Shown one piece after another: positions 12,639-43,874 of a DNA stretch of 64,000 bases (position 1 is its first letter; every line of letters begins with the position of its first letter). The position numbers and the translations under genes were made by a program. The notes under the pieces were generated by a model. The model made no database searches. It saw only the letters and a program-made list of their open reading frames with translations, and had not been told where the DNA came from. Source of the stretch: Gymnogyps californianus. Lineage: Eukaryota; Chordata; Aves; Accipitriformes; Cathartidae. Location of the stretch: contig NC_059475.1 of assembly GCF_018139145.2 (NCBI RefSeq), forward strand, positions 10,464,437-10,528,436. The letters are read 5' to 3'.

Positions 12639-12722
12639 CTCAATTCTCATTGCCTTCATGTTCAGCAACAGAAAACAGTGATGCAGGGGTTCTGGTCCAG
12701 TCCCAGTTTGCCGCAGTCTGTC
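12639..12722 (-). other. possible alternative 5' exon upstream of CYB5R2
   Basis: An 84-base segment bounded by a good acceptor (GCTATTTTACAG) and donor (GAG/GTAGGA). It is open in the frame ending NMKAMRIE and holds two ATGs in frame with that end. Splicing in phase 0 to CYB5R2 exon 2 would give an alternative N-terminus before the membrane anchor. This is inference from splice signals alone; it may be chance. Confidence 0.2.
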
Positions 12723-15700
12723 CTGTAAAATAGCAAAGTTCAAGTCGTCTAGGCAGAAATAGCATGCAACCTTATAATCTAACAATACAAGGTTCACAGG
12801 TAAAAACGGCATCTTTCATTTTCATACGCAAATGTCCTCCCTCAAGTCTGCAATAGGTACAATCCTAATGAAAGGCCGTGAAGGCTGCACCAACATTACA
12901 GGTAAAGACTGCATTACAATGGCAGTGCACCCAGCAGGAGGCACTGCTGATTGCTTGGCTTTGCATTTGTGACTTTCTCCGCAGACTGCACGTACAGTCC
13001 ACAGTCTGTGTTGCAAACTATTGGCAAATGACCAATTAACCAAGGAAGGGGGGGCAAGAAAGCTGAACTTCAGCTAGTGTGACTGGGGGAACAGAAATTA
13101 TTTCCTAATTTCTTCCCTATCCCCTGGACCAAAATTTTACTTTGCGACAAGCAGCACTAACAAAGTATTTAGTATCTATCGACTTCAAATTGCTTTAAAA
13201 AAAAAACCACCAAAAAAACAAACCAAAAAAACACACAAGAGAGACTAAGTATCACTATTCCCTCTACAGAGTGTAGGACAGGAGCACACAGTTTGGGACA
13301 GACACAAAAGCCAACTAAAAGAAAATACAAGCCTTTGAAGCCCAAGCCCATGCCACAAGGTCCAAAATAGTTTATCTAAAATAAAAGCATGCCCATATCA
13401 CACAGACACATCTTTGTCAGGAGGAAGAAAACAAACTGGTCAAACCAACGGGGAAGGAAGGAATGCCAGGAATAATGTCACAGTATGCCAAGCTGTAAAT
13501 GGTGATAGAAGATAAAAAATCTGATTTATTAGGTCTTGGAATGCTTGTATTTTATGTGACTTGTAAAAAGACTGAAAGAAAAAGACTTGCAGTCTCCTGT
13601 GTTGGAGATATGCGAGAAACAAAAACAAAGGATGCTACTTAGTTAACGAGGCGTGACCTTGAGAAGAGAAATACGATGACACCATAAGTCAGCGGGTAAA
13701 GAAATACCAAGATAAGCACAGGGGCAACCAAAGAGCTCCTTGAACTGTGAGTGAACTCTCCTAATTAACATACTAGAGAACCCGCCCTTAGGTAGGGAGA
13801 GCCCCCGACCAACAGAAGCCCCTTCCTCACTGAACATGCGCAGTGAAAACAGAGGACGCTGCGACTTTAAGCGGAGATGAGACTTGCGAGAACCAACAGG
13901 AACGAGGGTAACTCGGCGAAACTGTAAAAATACTGACAGCTGCTGCTCGAAAGGTATTAAATGCTTCACCGGGCGTTACCCGGCTGTGCTAGCGCTGTGG
14001 AGTTACCACCTAGCGCCCATCTCTGCGCAGACATGAAATAAGCAAATACCTCGACTCTGTGTGTTAATCGGCTTTTTTGCACACCGGGTGAAAGAATCCT
14101 GATTTTTGGGACAACACTGTGCTACTGAAGTACTGACTATGGAAGACCAAAGAATTAATACCTCACCGCACTCTTTTTTTAATTTTTTGTTAATACTAGC
14201 TTTTCTCACCTGATTTCAAAAGCAGGGGAACCACTACCAAAATGCTACATATTACTGCTCTGTTCCTGAACTAAATTAACTCCTTGTATCAGCGTCACAC
14301 GCAGCCACTGTCCTCAGAGTATTGTAACTGAGCCCAGGACCTCCAGGCTGAATGACCCATTCTCCATGATTAAAGAAGCTAGATTCTCCCAGCGAGGTGC
14401 CGTGACTTCTTATTTTCTGACAATATGGTAATTATACGGCTTGCAACTTCTACGTATTTTGCTTTCATCAATGATCTACCATATATCCATGTGGCAAAAG
14501 GCTCAAAACTCAAGCAGAATAAAGCAGAAGAAAAATAACAGTGACAAGAAACATTCAGATTTCTCAGCCAGAGTTTATCCTGAAGGATAAATAGGAACAA
14601 GTGAAGGATAAATAGGAATTTATCCTATTTTTTTTAATTTTCAAGACAGGACTTTCTGTCTACTTTACTAATAATTGCACAGCTATGCAGTTACCAGTGG
14701 TTCTCTGAATTGCACTATTTATAGGAAGCATTAATCTTCCCTCAAGAACAAGACTCTTCCTTGCCTTCAGTAAGAGAAAGGCAAGTAAGGGGTTTTGTAG
14801 AGCTTGAGAAACATTTAGAGGTATTTCTTGTTTTCTGTATCAAGTATTCCTAATGCTCCTTCAATTTTTGCTGATTATTTTCTTTTCTTTTGGGCCAAAG
14901 GCAGGGTTTTGGTCTATATAAAACTTTTTTTTTTTCCTTCAAGTACCAAGCCTAATTCTTTCCTCTTGTTAACTTGTCTTACACAGACATAACATCCACA
15001 GTTCCTCTGATGTTACTGTTAAATTCACTCTTTTGAAAGCATGCAAAGAACCAAATCTAGTCCCTTCAGATGAAGGAATAACAGCCTTCCTGTGCATCCA
15101 ATAGATGACAGTAAATGGATTCCTAAATGAGAAAAAACACTGCCCTGGTGCCACTTGTCCTCAAAAAGTACAAAGGAAAAAAGGCTAGGGGAAAAGAGAA
15201 GAAAACTTGGAAGATCACACAAGAATATAGTTCTACACTACCACCTAAATACTATGATTGTCAGATCCTTTTGGGCAAACCCACTGTGGAAGAAAAGAGA
15301 GTCAGGAAATGCATGGCATCCATACCTCCAGGCAGAGTACATCTAAGGAAGGATATGATGCTGCTGTGCTATCACTGCTCTGGCTTCATCAGGGAGGTCA
15401 CAGGAGCACAAGCAACGGAGAACAGTACGATGCAGTAAGCCACTATGCTGCCCTAGGCTGGAAAAGGGGAAGATAGCAAAGTAAAAGAATTATGAACCAA
15501 GAATTCACAGAGGTAATGCCACAGAGTCAGAGATCAACAAGGTTTTTAACATCTTTTGTATCTATATAGCCAGAACGTCGATTTCAGACCACTGCTTCCT
15601 CTTCTGTACTATTGCCAGACATGCTTTAACAATGAACATATACTTTCTATTTTCTGATGAAGATCTTCCTTTTCCAACAAAAGTTACACAAATGCTCTAA

Positions 15701-17529
15701 TAACCACTCCTGCAAAGGCGCTCTAGGTGCATCATTGGCAATGTAGGTGGACTCCCAGCACGCATGCCCATGTACACATACGGAGCAGGACTACCATTTC
15801 AGAGCTAAGCAGGAAGACTTATGGTCACAGATGCTCATGTTAACCAAAGGTCAGAACAAGATATTTTTGGACTTAGCCTTTTATTCTAAATATTTAGCAC
15901 AGTGCCAATGAACAATGCCATGAGCCTTCATTTGCTTCCATATAATGTTACAAAGAAGATATTTTTACTTACATGCCAACAGAAGAAGGTTTATATCCAG
16001 ATTCTAAGCACACTCGGAACCTGAGCCTACATCAGTACTCAGGTAGGCTACTAGTATCCTACCTTTTGACTGTAGGGTTCAGGAAAGCCTCATATAACTG
16101 TCAAGAATTAAAGTGGGCTTCATATAAATTTTGTAAAAACTAAAATACAATTCCATTACATGAACTCCATTGAAAGTAATTTTTTTATTTTTTAAAATCA
16201 GATTTCATGTGCATCACAAAACAGTTCACATTATTGCTAAAAGATACTGGCAGCTTACAATTGACTAAAAAGAGACAACAAACAAAAGCAAAACTAGACT
16301 ACTTGTAAAACCATACTAGGAGAAACACAAGAGGTCAACATCATGCAGTCAAGCAAAAAGTAAGTACCCTAACAATCAAATACAATACAAATAATTTAAG
16401 ATAGCATTCCAAATATACGAAAGGAATTTTTTTAAGAGATATCAATTCATCAGCATATAACCACTGCATTCAGTAGGGCTAGCCCAGCTGATACCACCTG
16501 TAGTTCTCCCCCCACCTTTTTATTTTTCTGAACACACCCCACTTGATATCCTTCTATTAAATTAATAAGCAGATAAAAACTTTACAGGTATTTTAAATCA
16601 TCTTGTTCCTGTTAAGCAAAACAGAATAGCAACCAAGCGATTAGACACATCTGCTCCCAACATAGTTAAACTGATATAGTTAGCTAATAGCAACTGCCAC
16701 CATAACTGAACATTAACAGACTTCCATAATGAAAAATTACAAAGGATATTTTCCCTCCATTGCTCTCCGAAGACCTCTTCAGAGAGCTTATCAAAAATAG
16801 AACAAGCATACTCTATCAATAATGTAATACAGCTCTGCCTTACACTTAATCTGAATTTGTCGATAGTCTTTCCACCATGAAGTGTTTTCATAGTTTCACA
16901 GAAAGCTCATGCTCCAGATTATTTTGTGGGCTTTTGCCTACAACATTCCAGTGAAGAGAAGAAACTGGTGAAAAACGTTTACTGTATTCATTTGGGAATA
17001 AAGGTAGAGAGACTATTTTTTTCTCCAGCTACAGAATAAAATTATATCTTTAAAAAAATCAGAAGTTCTAAACTAATGTCATCAAAAAAGTAGGGTTACT
17101 GGCATCAAACGCATGTATGGGAGACACATCTTTAAAGGTTTTTGCCATTAATATCAATAGAAACAAAATGAAATATCTTGCTTTCTATTTTTTTCTGGAC
17201 CATTGGGTCAAAGAAGGATTATACTTGTGTTCCCTATTGTACTATCATACTGATCTAGTTTCTAAACACTAAGACTGTGCACAGAACAGTCTGCAAAGCT
17301 GACTGGAGCCTGTCATCACAATTTCTTGTGTAAGCAGCCATTTAGGCATTAAACAAACTGCTATTTACAAGTAAATGTGTTCAGTTTGCAGTGTGTGGAT
17401 TACATAGTACCTCTTTAATTACACATATAGATTAATTAGGATAGCTGTCAGTTCTTGCATGGTGCCAAAGGCCCTTGGCCTGTAACACCTGTCTTTTCAA
17501 ACACTTCTATCTGTTTAAACAACACGCAC

Positions 17530-17535
17530 TTTATT
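17530..17535 (-). terminator. candidate OVCH2 polyadenylation signal
   Basis: AATAAA on the minus strand, about 650 bases after the OVCH2 stop codon. Another AATAAA on the same strand lies at about 16519-16524. Position is the only support. Confidence 0.3.
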
Positions 17536-18181
17536 AAAAAAGGAACTGTATTAAAAATGTCCTTTTCCCAGCAATTGGATTGATTCACATCACTAATGAC
17601 TAGAAAATGTTCTTCTGCTCCTCAGTGATGCACTACTACTGCCTCTGCCTAGGTCCTCTCAGAGCCAGAGGTAACACTCATTGACCTTAATGGAAGGATG
17701 ACTGACTGGGGCAGTCAGTTGTTTTACACAGGCACGTACTTCATCTCATTTCTGCAGTATTTTTATGCTCTCCAGTACTACATTCAAGGACATGCTTGAC
17801 ATATGGTGGCTTATTTTCCCTCTCTTTCCTTCTAAGATAGATTAACAGAGTGTCAGAAGCCTGCAAGTAACTTGTGTCTGCCCCAAGCACACACGTGTAA
17901 AGCCAAAGTCTCAATTCAGGTAAATCAGCAGTAAATTCACCAGGGAAAGTATCGGCTACTTTGGGATCTGTTCACCAATCATGAACTAACACGCTCTCAC
18001 CAAGTTTTGCTTTCAATGACATTTGTGCTTTGGAAGTGTTTTACGATGTGGTCCATCACAACTGCTCTTTTGATGGTCACACCATGAAAATGGAGAGATC
18101 TACAAAAAGGAGAAAAATAAAACAGGGTAAACTCTGCAAAGATGGTCAACAAAGGCAGGCTGTAAACTTGTCGAAGCAGAC

Positions 18182-36699
<18,518 letters not shown>

Positions 36700-36736
36700 C
36701 TTGGGGTGCTGAACGACTGAGTGAAAACAAGGAGAG

Positions 36737-36744
36737 TTTTTATA
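36737..36744 (-). promoter_or_regulatory. TATA box of OVCH2
   Basis: TATAAAAA on the minus strand in the context CCCTATAAAAACTC, ending 37 bases before the ATG at 36699. This places the transcription start roughly 10-15 bases before the ATG, a very short 5' UTR. There is no CpG island here, which fits a tissue-restricted gene. Confidence 0.65.
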
Positions 36745-39451
36745 GGGAAAAAGAAACCCAAATACTACACTGCAGGAGAACAGCAACTAATTGAAGTAGA
36801 AGTTACTCATTAATCCAGCCATAAAGCACTTACCTGCCCAAGTAAGTTTTCCAAATTTAACGGAGCATGATTCTTTTATATGCCATTACTGAAGTCTTTG
36901 CTGTAAAATACTAGCTAAAATCCTCCCTAAAGCTAGTTTTTTTCAGGCAAAATGACAAAATGAAGTTACCGTTGCATGCTTTGCTAGCAACACTTACCCA
37001 GGCTGATCTATGCATCGAAGGAGAACACACATGAACAGAATGTCAATTGCTATTTGCCCCTACAGTTTCTACAGCTTTTTAAGAGGCAATACTTTATATT
37101 TCCTGCACACTTTATATTTAGCCAGTTTTACAGACCTGTGAAACATAGCAAAAGTTTATAATTTTGTTGGCAGAATGCTCAGTGTTGTACAAGACAAAGA
37201 TAGCTCTCTGCATCAAAGTGTCATTTTTTCAAAAGAGCCATGTTTACATTCCATTTTTGAAAGGCAACTAAGGAGGACAGGGCTCAGCTTTTAAAAAATA
37301 TTTCAGTATTGCTACAATCAGCAGCACCAGTTCCGAGTCACTTTGATGGCTAAGCTCCACTTTTAATAGCAATTTAAGTGCAAGTCCCTTATTTAGGATT
37401 TGAATAGCTGCTTAAGAAATACATCAGCAGCTAAATTAAAAGATTTCACAAAAACAGAAAGCATAAGTTAAATTACCCTGCAAATTCACCACTTAAAACT
37501 TTCGTCTCATCAGTTTTAGCCAGTATTGCCTGACTTGGAAATGACTGAACAAAGTGGTAAATACAATTAAAATACTATCTGAACTATCTTAACTTCATAT
37601 GAAATATATAAGCACCAATTAAGACATTAGAGTCATCAAGAGAAGTAATAGATTTACTCTGGATGACAGAAGCCACAAGTTTCATTTGTGCCAGAAAGGG
37701 CAAGGGATATTTATACCTGGGAACAAAGAAATACCTACATAAGACAGGGAAAAATAATTGTTTGTTTGTGGGTTTTTTTCTTGGCTTAAGTGGTTGAGAT
37801 CCTCAGCTTCCCCTCTCTTTGTAAAAATTCAATATTTCCACCTTCAATACTCCCACAAAACCCATAATTTTCACATTGGAAATGCATCAGACTTTGAAGA
37901 CAGAAGCATAGGGTGAACAATACATGCATGTTAATACAAATTTCAGTCTTGAACACCTTCATAGTCATAACGTATCAAAATTACATTTTTTTCAAGATGC
38001 CAACAGGTAGATGCAAAATATATAGTCTTTTAAAATAAGTTGCAACAGTAATTAAACAGTTTCTCTTTTTGTGGTTACCATCACAATGGACAAGACTCAT
38101 GTTTTTTAATTCTGCTCAGGCTCCCAAAGAAAACAATCTTATACTTGACTCATTAGTCCCAGTCTATTGAATATGTTCTATTATTTGGCCAAGGATTTCA
38201 CAATACCCTCCCCCCCCCGATACACCATCGGTCAACATCCCAACAATCATTTATGTATTTATTCAATTCTAGGTTTTTGTTGTTGTTTTCCTCTGCCAGT
38301 CAGAGGATAACAAAAACCAGCTTTTACTCTGAATATGCAATTTCATAACAAACAACTGAATACAAACCCTGTCCTAGAGACTTTGAGTTGCAGTTGTTTT
38401 CTTCCGTTACAAATATACAGAACTCCTTAAGACTGCAGTTTTCTTACTGGTCCTGTGGAGATCCCCAATTCTGCAACTTCTGAAACCTGCATCACCAATA
38501 TCATTCCAGCTCTAATCAAAAACTTTGAAGCTGCTTTCCTTCATTAATTCATTTGTATTTTTCAGGGACAAAACAAAAACCCCAAACCCCCCAAATCAGT
38601 TCCATGTACAGCAGAGCTCTCTGATCACCCACCACAATGACATCCTTTGGAACGATGCCATCCAACAGGATGATATAAAAAACACGAATAAACAATCTCT
38701 GCAGTTATAAGTGATGCTGTACAAACTACATCTGTCATATTACCAATGAGAAATAGAAACATCCGGCCCACTGGCAAATGGAGAAACAATCAGCTCATTT
38801 CAAATTTATGACAGAGAGGCAACACTTACTGTGCAGCAGCCAGAGAGGTCAGAAAGAAAAAGCATAGAAGGGCACGTTCTGTACAACCTGTTCCTTATCT
38901 GGGTTGGCAAAACAGGAGTGCAGGCTTTCTTGTCCTACTATTCTTTGTTCTCCTCTTTTGCTACCTATTTATCTTTCTCCTGAAGCTGTTATCTTTATCC
39001 TGTGTGCAGACAGAGGCACTAATGACTTCACCGACTTCCCCCACTGGATAGCTGCTATTGCTCCTAAAACTCGCAGCTTTGGCAGGCAGTGCTGCCAGCA
39101 TCATTCCTCAAAGGCAGGCAAAGGTCAAATCTTAAGACTTGATCTCCATCCACACGTGTGCTCTGAATCTCAATGCAGCGCTGGCGTTGTATCCTGTTAG
39201 CGTCCTGTACCTTTGTAGTAAGAAAAACAAAGCCATTAAATCACTAACTGTCCGAAATGGCCCGATCCATGTTTTAGCAGGTAGAGCCAGTCCCTAGCCC
39301 CAAAATAATGGCGCTAATCAATGCTAGTCAGTCTGGCCTGTCCCTTCTTTTGCTGTGCACTTGGAGAATAAAATGCTTGTAAATCGAAGTAGGTTTGATG
39401 TTGTAGAAATGTATATAGCTGCTCCTTCCTATGAGGTTATTAAAAGAATAA

Positions 39452-39471
39452 ACACACACACACACACACAA
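39452..39471. repeat. (CA)n microsatellite
   Basis: About ten CA dinucleotides. Confidence 0.92.
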
Positions 39472-42400
39472 ATAAGTTTAAGACCAAGAAGAAGCAAAGA
39501 ATATAGATAATATTCATCATCAGAACCTTCCAGAATGGTTGCTCTGTTCTTCTGGTTTTGAGGGGTTTTTAAAGGGGGGCGAGGGCTGGTGGGAGGGAAC
39601 ACAGGCTGCTTTTCAGTAAAGGTTAGTGGACCACTGAGATGGCCAGACAGCAAGACATAAAAACCCACTTTCTAGTCTTGCTAGAAAAGTTGCTTCGTGT
39701 TGCTCTTCCTGTCTGAGGAGGAAGAAAGGTGGAAAATTTATTCACCTAGTGACAATGTGAAGTTTAAGAGAAGAGGGAACGAGGAGTGAAGGAGAGAGGG
39801 TGGGGAGGGTAGAACAAGCAGCAAATGCTGGTAATTCACCTGTTCAAAGCTCAGTAGAAAAGACACATTTAAATTGGAGGGGTTTTTGTTGGGTTTGGTT
39901 GTGGGTTAGTTTGGGTTTTTGGTTTTTTTTTAAACACAATGAGCTGTGCTTTCAAGGGTCACTGATCACATTCCAAACAGTTTGCAAGGTCACTGCTGGA
40001 AAACTGGAAAACTTATTAGCTCAGTAAAATTAACAGTTTCATATTTTAAACAATAGATAATGTCTTGAAATATTAAACTTCATAAATCTTATCATTCCTG
40101 TATTACATTTACGAATCCAGTAGTTCTTAACTGAAAGTAGATTTAGTTTTAGTAGGGATTAAATGTATTCATGTTTTGATAGTTGTGCATGAATTTTGAT
40201 TTTCCAACAAACTTATTTTTCACCAGTTTTAGCCTATTGTAATTCCAATTACTCGATTCAAATTATGCCTAAGTTTGATGTAGCAAGAAAACCAAGTTTA
40301 ATTCTCAAGATAAGCCCATTATTGCCTACCATTTCCCCAAAATGAAAGAAGACATGAAGATGCATATAAAAGACCCTGAATAGCACCAGCACAAAACTCA
40401 CTTCAATTTTAACATGCTTTAAAAAGTCCCACCACCGCCACCCACACACACATTGAGAGAGGTTAACTTTTCATTCACTTTTTTCAGCCAAAGCCTTCAT
40501 ATGTTACTTCAAAGATCAATGTATTGAAAAGCTGAGGGAATTACCTCCTTGAAATTCTCAATTCCTAGAATCAAAACATTAAATAACTCTTCAAATTACA
40601 AACATGTTTTTCCCTCTCCCTCTCTACAAATACAGTCTCATCTCAGAGCAGAACCATGCCATTCTGCCATGTTACGCCTTCAGTTGGGATTCATGCGGTT
40701 GGGATTCGCATACTGTTTTAGACCAGCAGTGATCATTGATAAATTTGCTTGACCTCCTGGCAAAAGACAAGCCACAGAATTTCACCTCAACATTCCCACA
40801 TGAATCCTAGATAAGCTAGTTTTATAGTTTAGGATTACAGCTAGGTTTGGGTAACCATTGCAAAAAAGATCTGCAATCTAAAATTCTGCAGTAATAATGC
40901 TCACAATGCTATCAATTCATTCTCCAGAAAGATTCATATCCATGACTTTTCAGTTGCTGGGACATTTTTTGGGAAGCAAAATGTTTGCCTGAAAATTAAG
41001 CAAATAAATATTTATAAAAAGGTCAGGGACAGAAGTTTTAAGCCAGTATAATTTTGAACCTATTTAATTCCCATCTATTAACAAAAACAGTCCTGACAAT
41101 TAATTGCTACTACACTGAGGACAAACAGTAACTGTTGAAAACACACAAGGCAAATGCTTCACACGTTCCAAAACACTGATGTATGTTCCCACAGTGCTTG
41201 TAGGTTCATGACAGCTTTAAACCAACCCAAGTTTAGGCTGCTACCAAGAGGGCAGTTGTGCCCCATCTCCCATGAAAGCGCCTGTTGCTGCCATTCCCCT
41301 TGTGCTAGCCTCAGTTCTGGTCAGGCTGTGTGGAGAGCTGAATACTCTTCTATGTAGCTGGATTTGCTTTTATAGCTAAATGGGTTTCTTGATCAAAGCT
41401 GTTACTCAAAAATTGAATGCTAGTGCCAACGCGAAGGAGGAGGAATGAATGCGTGCACTAGACAGATTAGTCCATTCCTTTTGATTACAGCTTCCACTTA
41501 CAATTTAAAATATCTAAAGCAATCATAAAACTTCAGCCAGACTGGGTTTTAGACATAGTATTGTCCTAAAAACAGACCCAGAGTTTTCAGTTCTGTTCCA
41601 AGTTTTGTTAAAACCTCCTGTCTGGTTCTGGTTAGTAGACGTATCAGCTAAATGTTCTGCAATATTTAAGTATCAACTATCACACTCTGGGGATTATGAA
41701 GTCCCTTTTCTTAGGGTGTGAAGATCCCTGAAAGGGCAAAGTATCTTTATAGACTTTCAGCAGCATAGCAGAAGTTAAAAGATACTGTCACCTAGTAACT
41801 CCATAGTTCAAATAGGAAAGTTGCTACCACCCCTGCACAACTTATGTCCACTCCACGTCCTCCCAAGTATGTCAGCCTAATACATTAGATTCCCTTGGAT
41901 GCAGACCGCTTTCTGAGACTTCATGCTTTTAACATTTCCTCCCCTGCTACCACTGTGTTCCCATTACAGCCCTCCGCATAACTGAAAGGGTCAGTGTTCT
42001 TGCCTCACAGAGAGACATTTAGTTATGTTTTATTGCTTCTAATTAACTAAAGTAAGAACTCAGAGGGAGCAGTAAAACAAGAAAGGTTGGCTTTTGATAA
42101 TGGTTTTACTTCAACTTGCTACATCCTCCTAAATTCTTCAGTTGACCTGTCAGGGCACAGAACAAAGTGTACAATAGCAAGAATGTTCAAAAGAGTACTC
42201 GGTGGAATAAGAACCCACAGAAACCCCCCAAGACACTGTTTCCCAGAACATTTAGTCTTTAATTCAGGCTTTTGGATATGCATCAATCTATTTGAGTCTC
42301 CTGTGCAAAAAAGGACCGCAACTTTAGAGGAAAATGCATGAAGCTCTTTTTCATTATGCAAAGCAAGCGCAATAGTTGTTATACTAGCCAAAAGTAACCG

Positions 42401-43857
42401 GTAACCAAGAACTAAAAGAAACAACATCTGCTTGCTGTTTCCCACTTTTCACAACAGCTCCATTTTTCCTGCTTTCAGAGCTCACCAATACATGAGAATT
42501 GTAGATATAGGCTCAGTTAATTGTATCTGTGATGAGTAATGCTATGACATACGTTTTCCTTTTGTAGCTAAGTCTTCTCACGGATGGAGATTTTACCTTT
42601 CAAAGTAAACAATACCAAAACCAAACAAGATTAACAATGTCAACAAACACAAAAATACTGCAGGCTATGAAAAGCACAATGTGTTAAGATACAGGCCAAA
42701 GCTTCCCCTGGACAGAGTCCAGTCTGACATCTGCAGCATAACTGATCAATTGGGAAAGGACAAATGAACAAAGACAAAGGGAACAAAGTTGTGCTTAGCT
42801 CAAGTATTTGGCCTGAATATCTCAAAATGCTTTGTAGGGAAACATTGATACTAACGCTTTTCAGCTAAGGAAAATCTGGCATATAGATTAAGCAAATCAG
42901 CGACAGTCAGAAGTATGCTGGTCGCTTAGCTCCCAAACATACAGCATCCCCTCAGGAATGTTTTGTTGCTAATGAAATGCATAGTCTTTAGCACAGTGGC
43001 AGCTCCTCAATGTAAACATAAATAAAAATGGAAGAACACTAAAGCATTAATTTCATGTAACTGTACCGTTTTATGCTAACGTACTAGCAATTACTGGTTT
43101 TGTTCTGCAGGTGTCTAGACCCTGTATTTAGCACCCTCTCACATCCAGAAGAATAAAGCCTGAAATGCAATGAACCTGAGCTCACAAGGCATGGTACCAC
43201 AGAGAAGTTATTATGAACACAAAGGGTGTGAGGTCCTGGCTTTCCTTACTCAGCAGGCACCTTGACAATGTGAGATGTAAGGCACTGGAGAAACAGGTCC
43301 TCCTTTTCTGCCAGCTGCCTCAGCTGTTCTGCACTGCTTTGTGCGCAGAGTCCATCCATCCCTCCCTCCTCAATCGCCCTGCCACTGTCAGTATTACGTG
43401 CATGGAGACGAGCCCTAAGGATGCCTCGTACAGCTAACTGCTGCAAGACAAGTACGCCAATGATAAAGAATAGAATGCTTTCCAGTGTAACTAGTTAAGC
43501 CATTTAAAAAAATATATATACACCTACTACGATTTATCATTAGTCCCCCCACCATCCTCTTGATAGTCAATATAAACATATCAGAATGATTCCTATCTCA
43601 ATAAATAGGAATAAGTAGGAATAAATCTCCAGCTCACCTATACAAGTATCAGCTCGCGCTTTGCTTACTGCTTCTCTCATCTTTGGGCCTGATACTAGGA
43701 AATCGTAACTGGACACGCTAGATTTTCAAAGTTTAAACGTCCATTCTGATTAAGCATTTCTATGATGGCTTTAGCACTTTATCATGAAACAAACAACTCC
43801 TCAACATAAGAGCTGAACATAAGGAACCACCTTTGGTATAGCCTTTTGATGACTACT

Positions 43858-43874
43858 TTTTTTTTTTTTTTTTA
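43858..43874. repeat. poly-T run
   Basis: About 17 T in a row in intergenic DNA. Confidence 0.85.

Larger units (their letters stand above)
12079..18181. other. CYB5R2-OVCH2 intergenic region, no firm gene
   Basis: About 6 kb between the CYB5R2 start codon and the OVCH2 stop codon. The left end is the CpG island. I looked on the minus strand for a third CUB domain of OVCH2 and found no exon with the CUB cysteine and tryptophan pattern. A possible spliced exon lies at 12639-12722. The rest is AT-rich without coding signal. The OVCH2 3' UTR should occupy the right end. Confidence 0.5.

Noticed and set aside
15127..15438. 103-codon plus-strand frame rich in Lys
   Set aside because: No recognisable domain, no splice context, and several overlapping frames; treated as chance.
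16598..16891. 97-codon minus-strand frame downstream of OVCH2
   Set aside because: No CUB or other pattern and AT-rich composition; treated as chance.
12060..18181. A third CUB domain for OVCH2 downstream of the second protease
   Set aside because: I looked on the minus strand for the C.W.I, C.YD and CG..LP patterns and found none with splice sites; exon 21 gives a better continuation.
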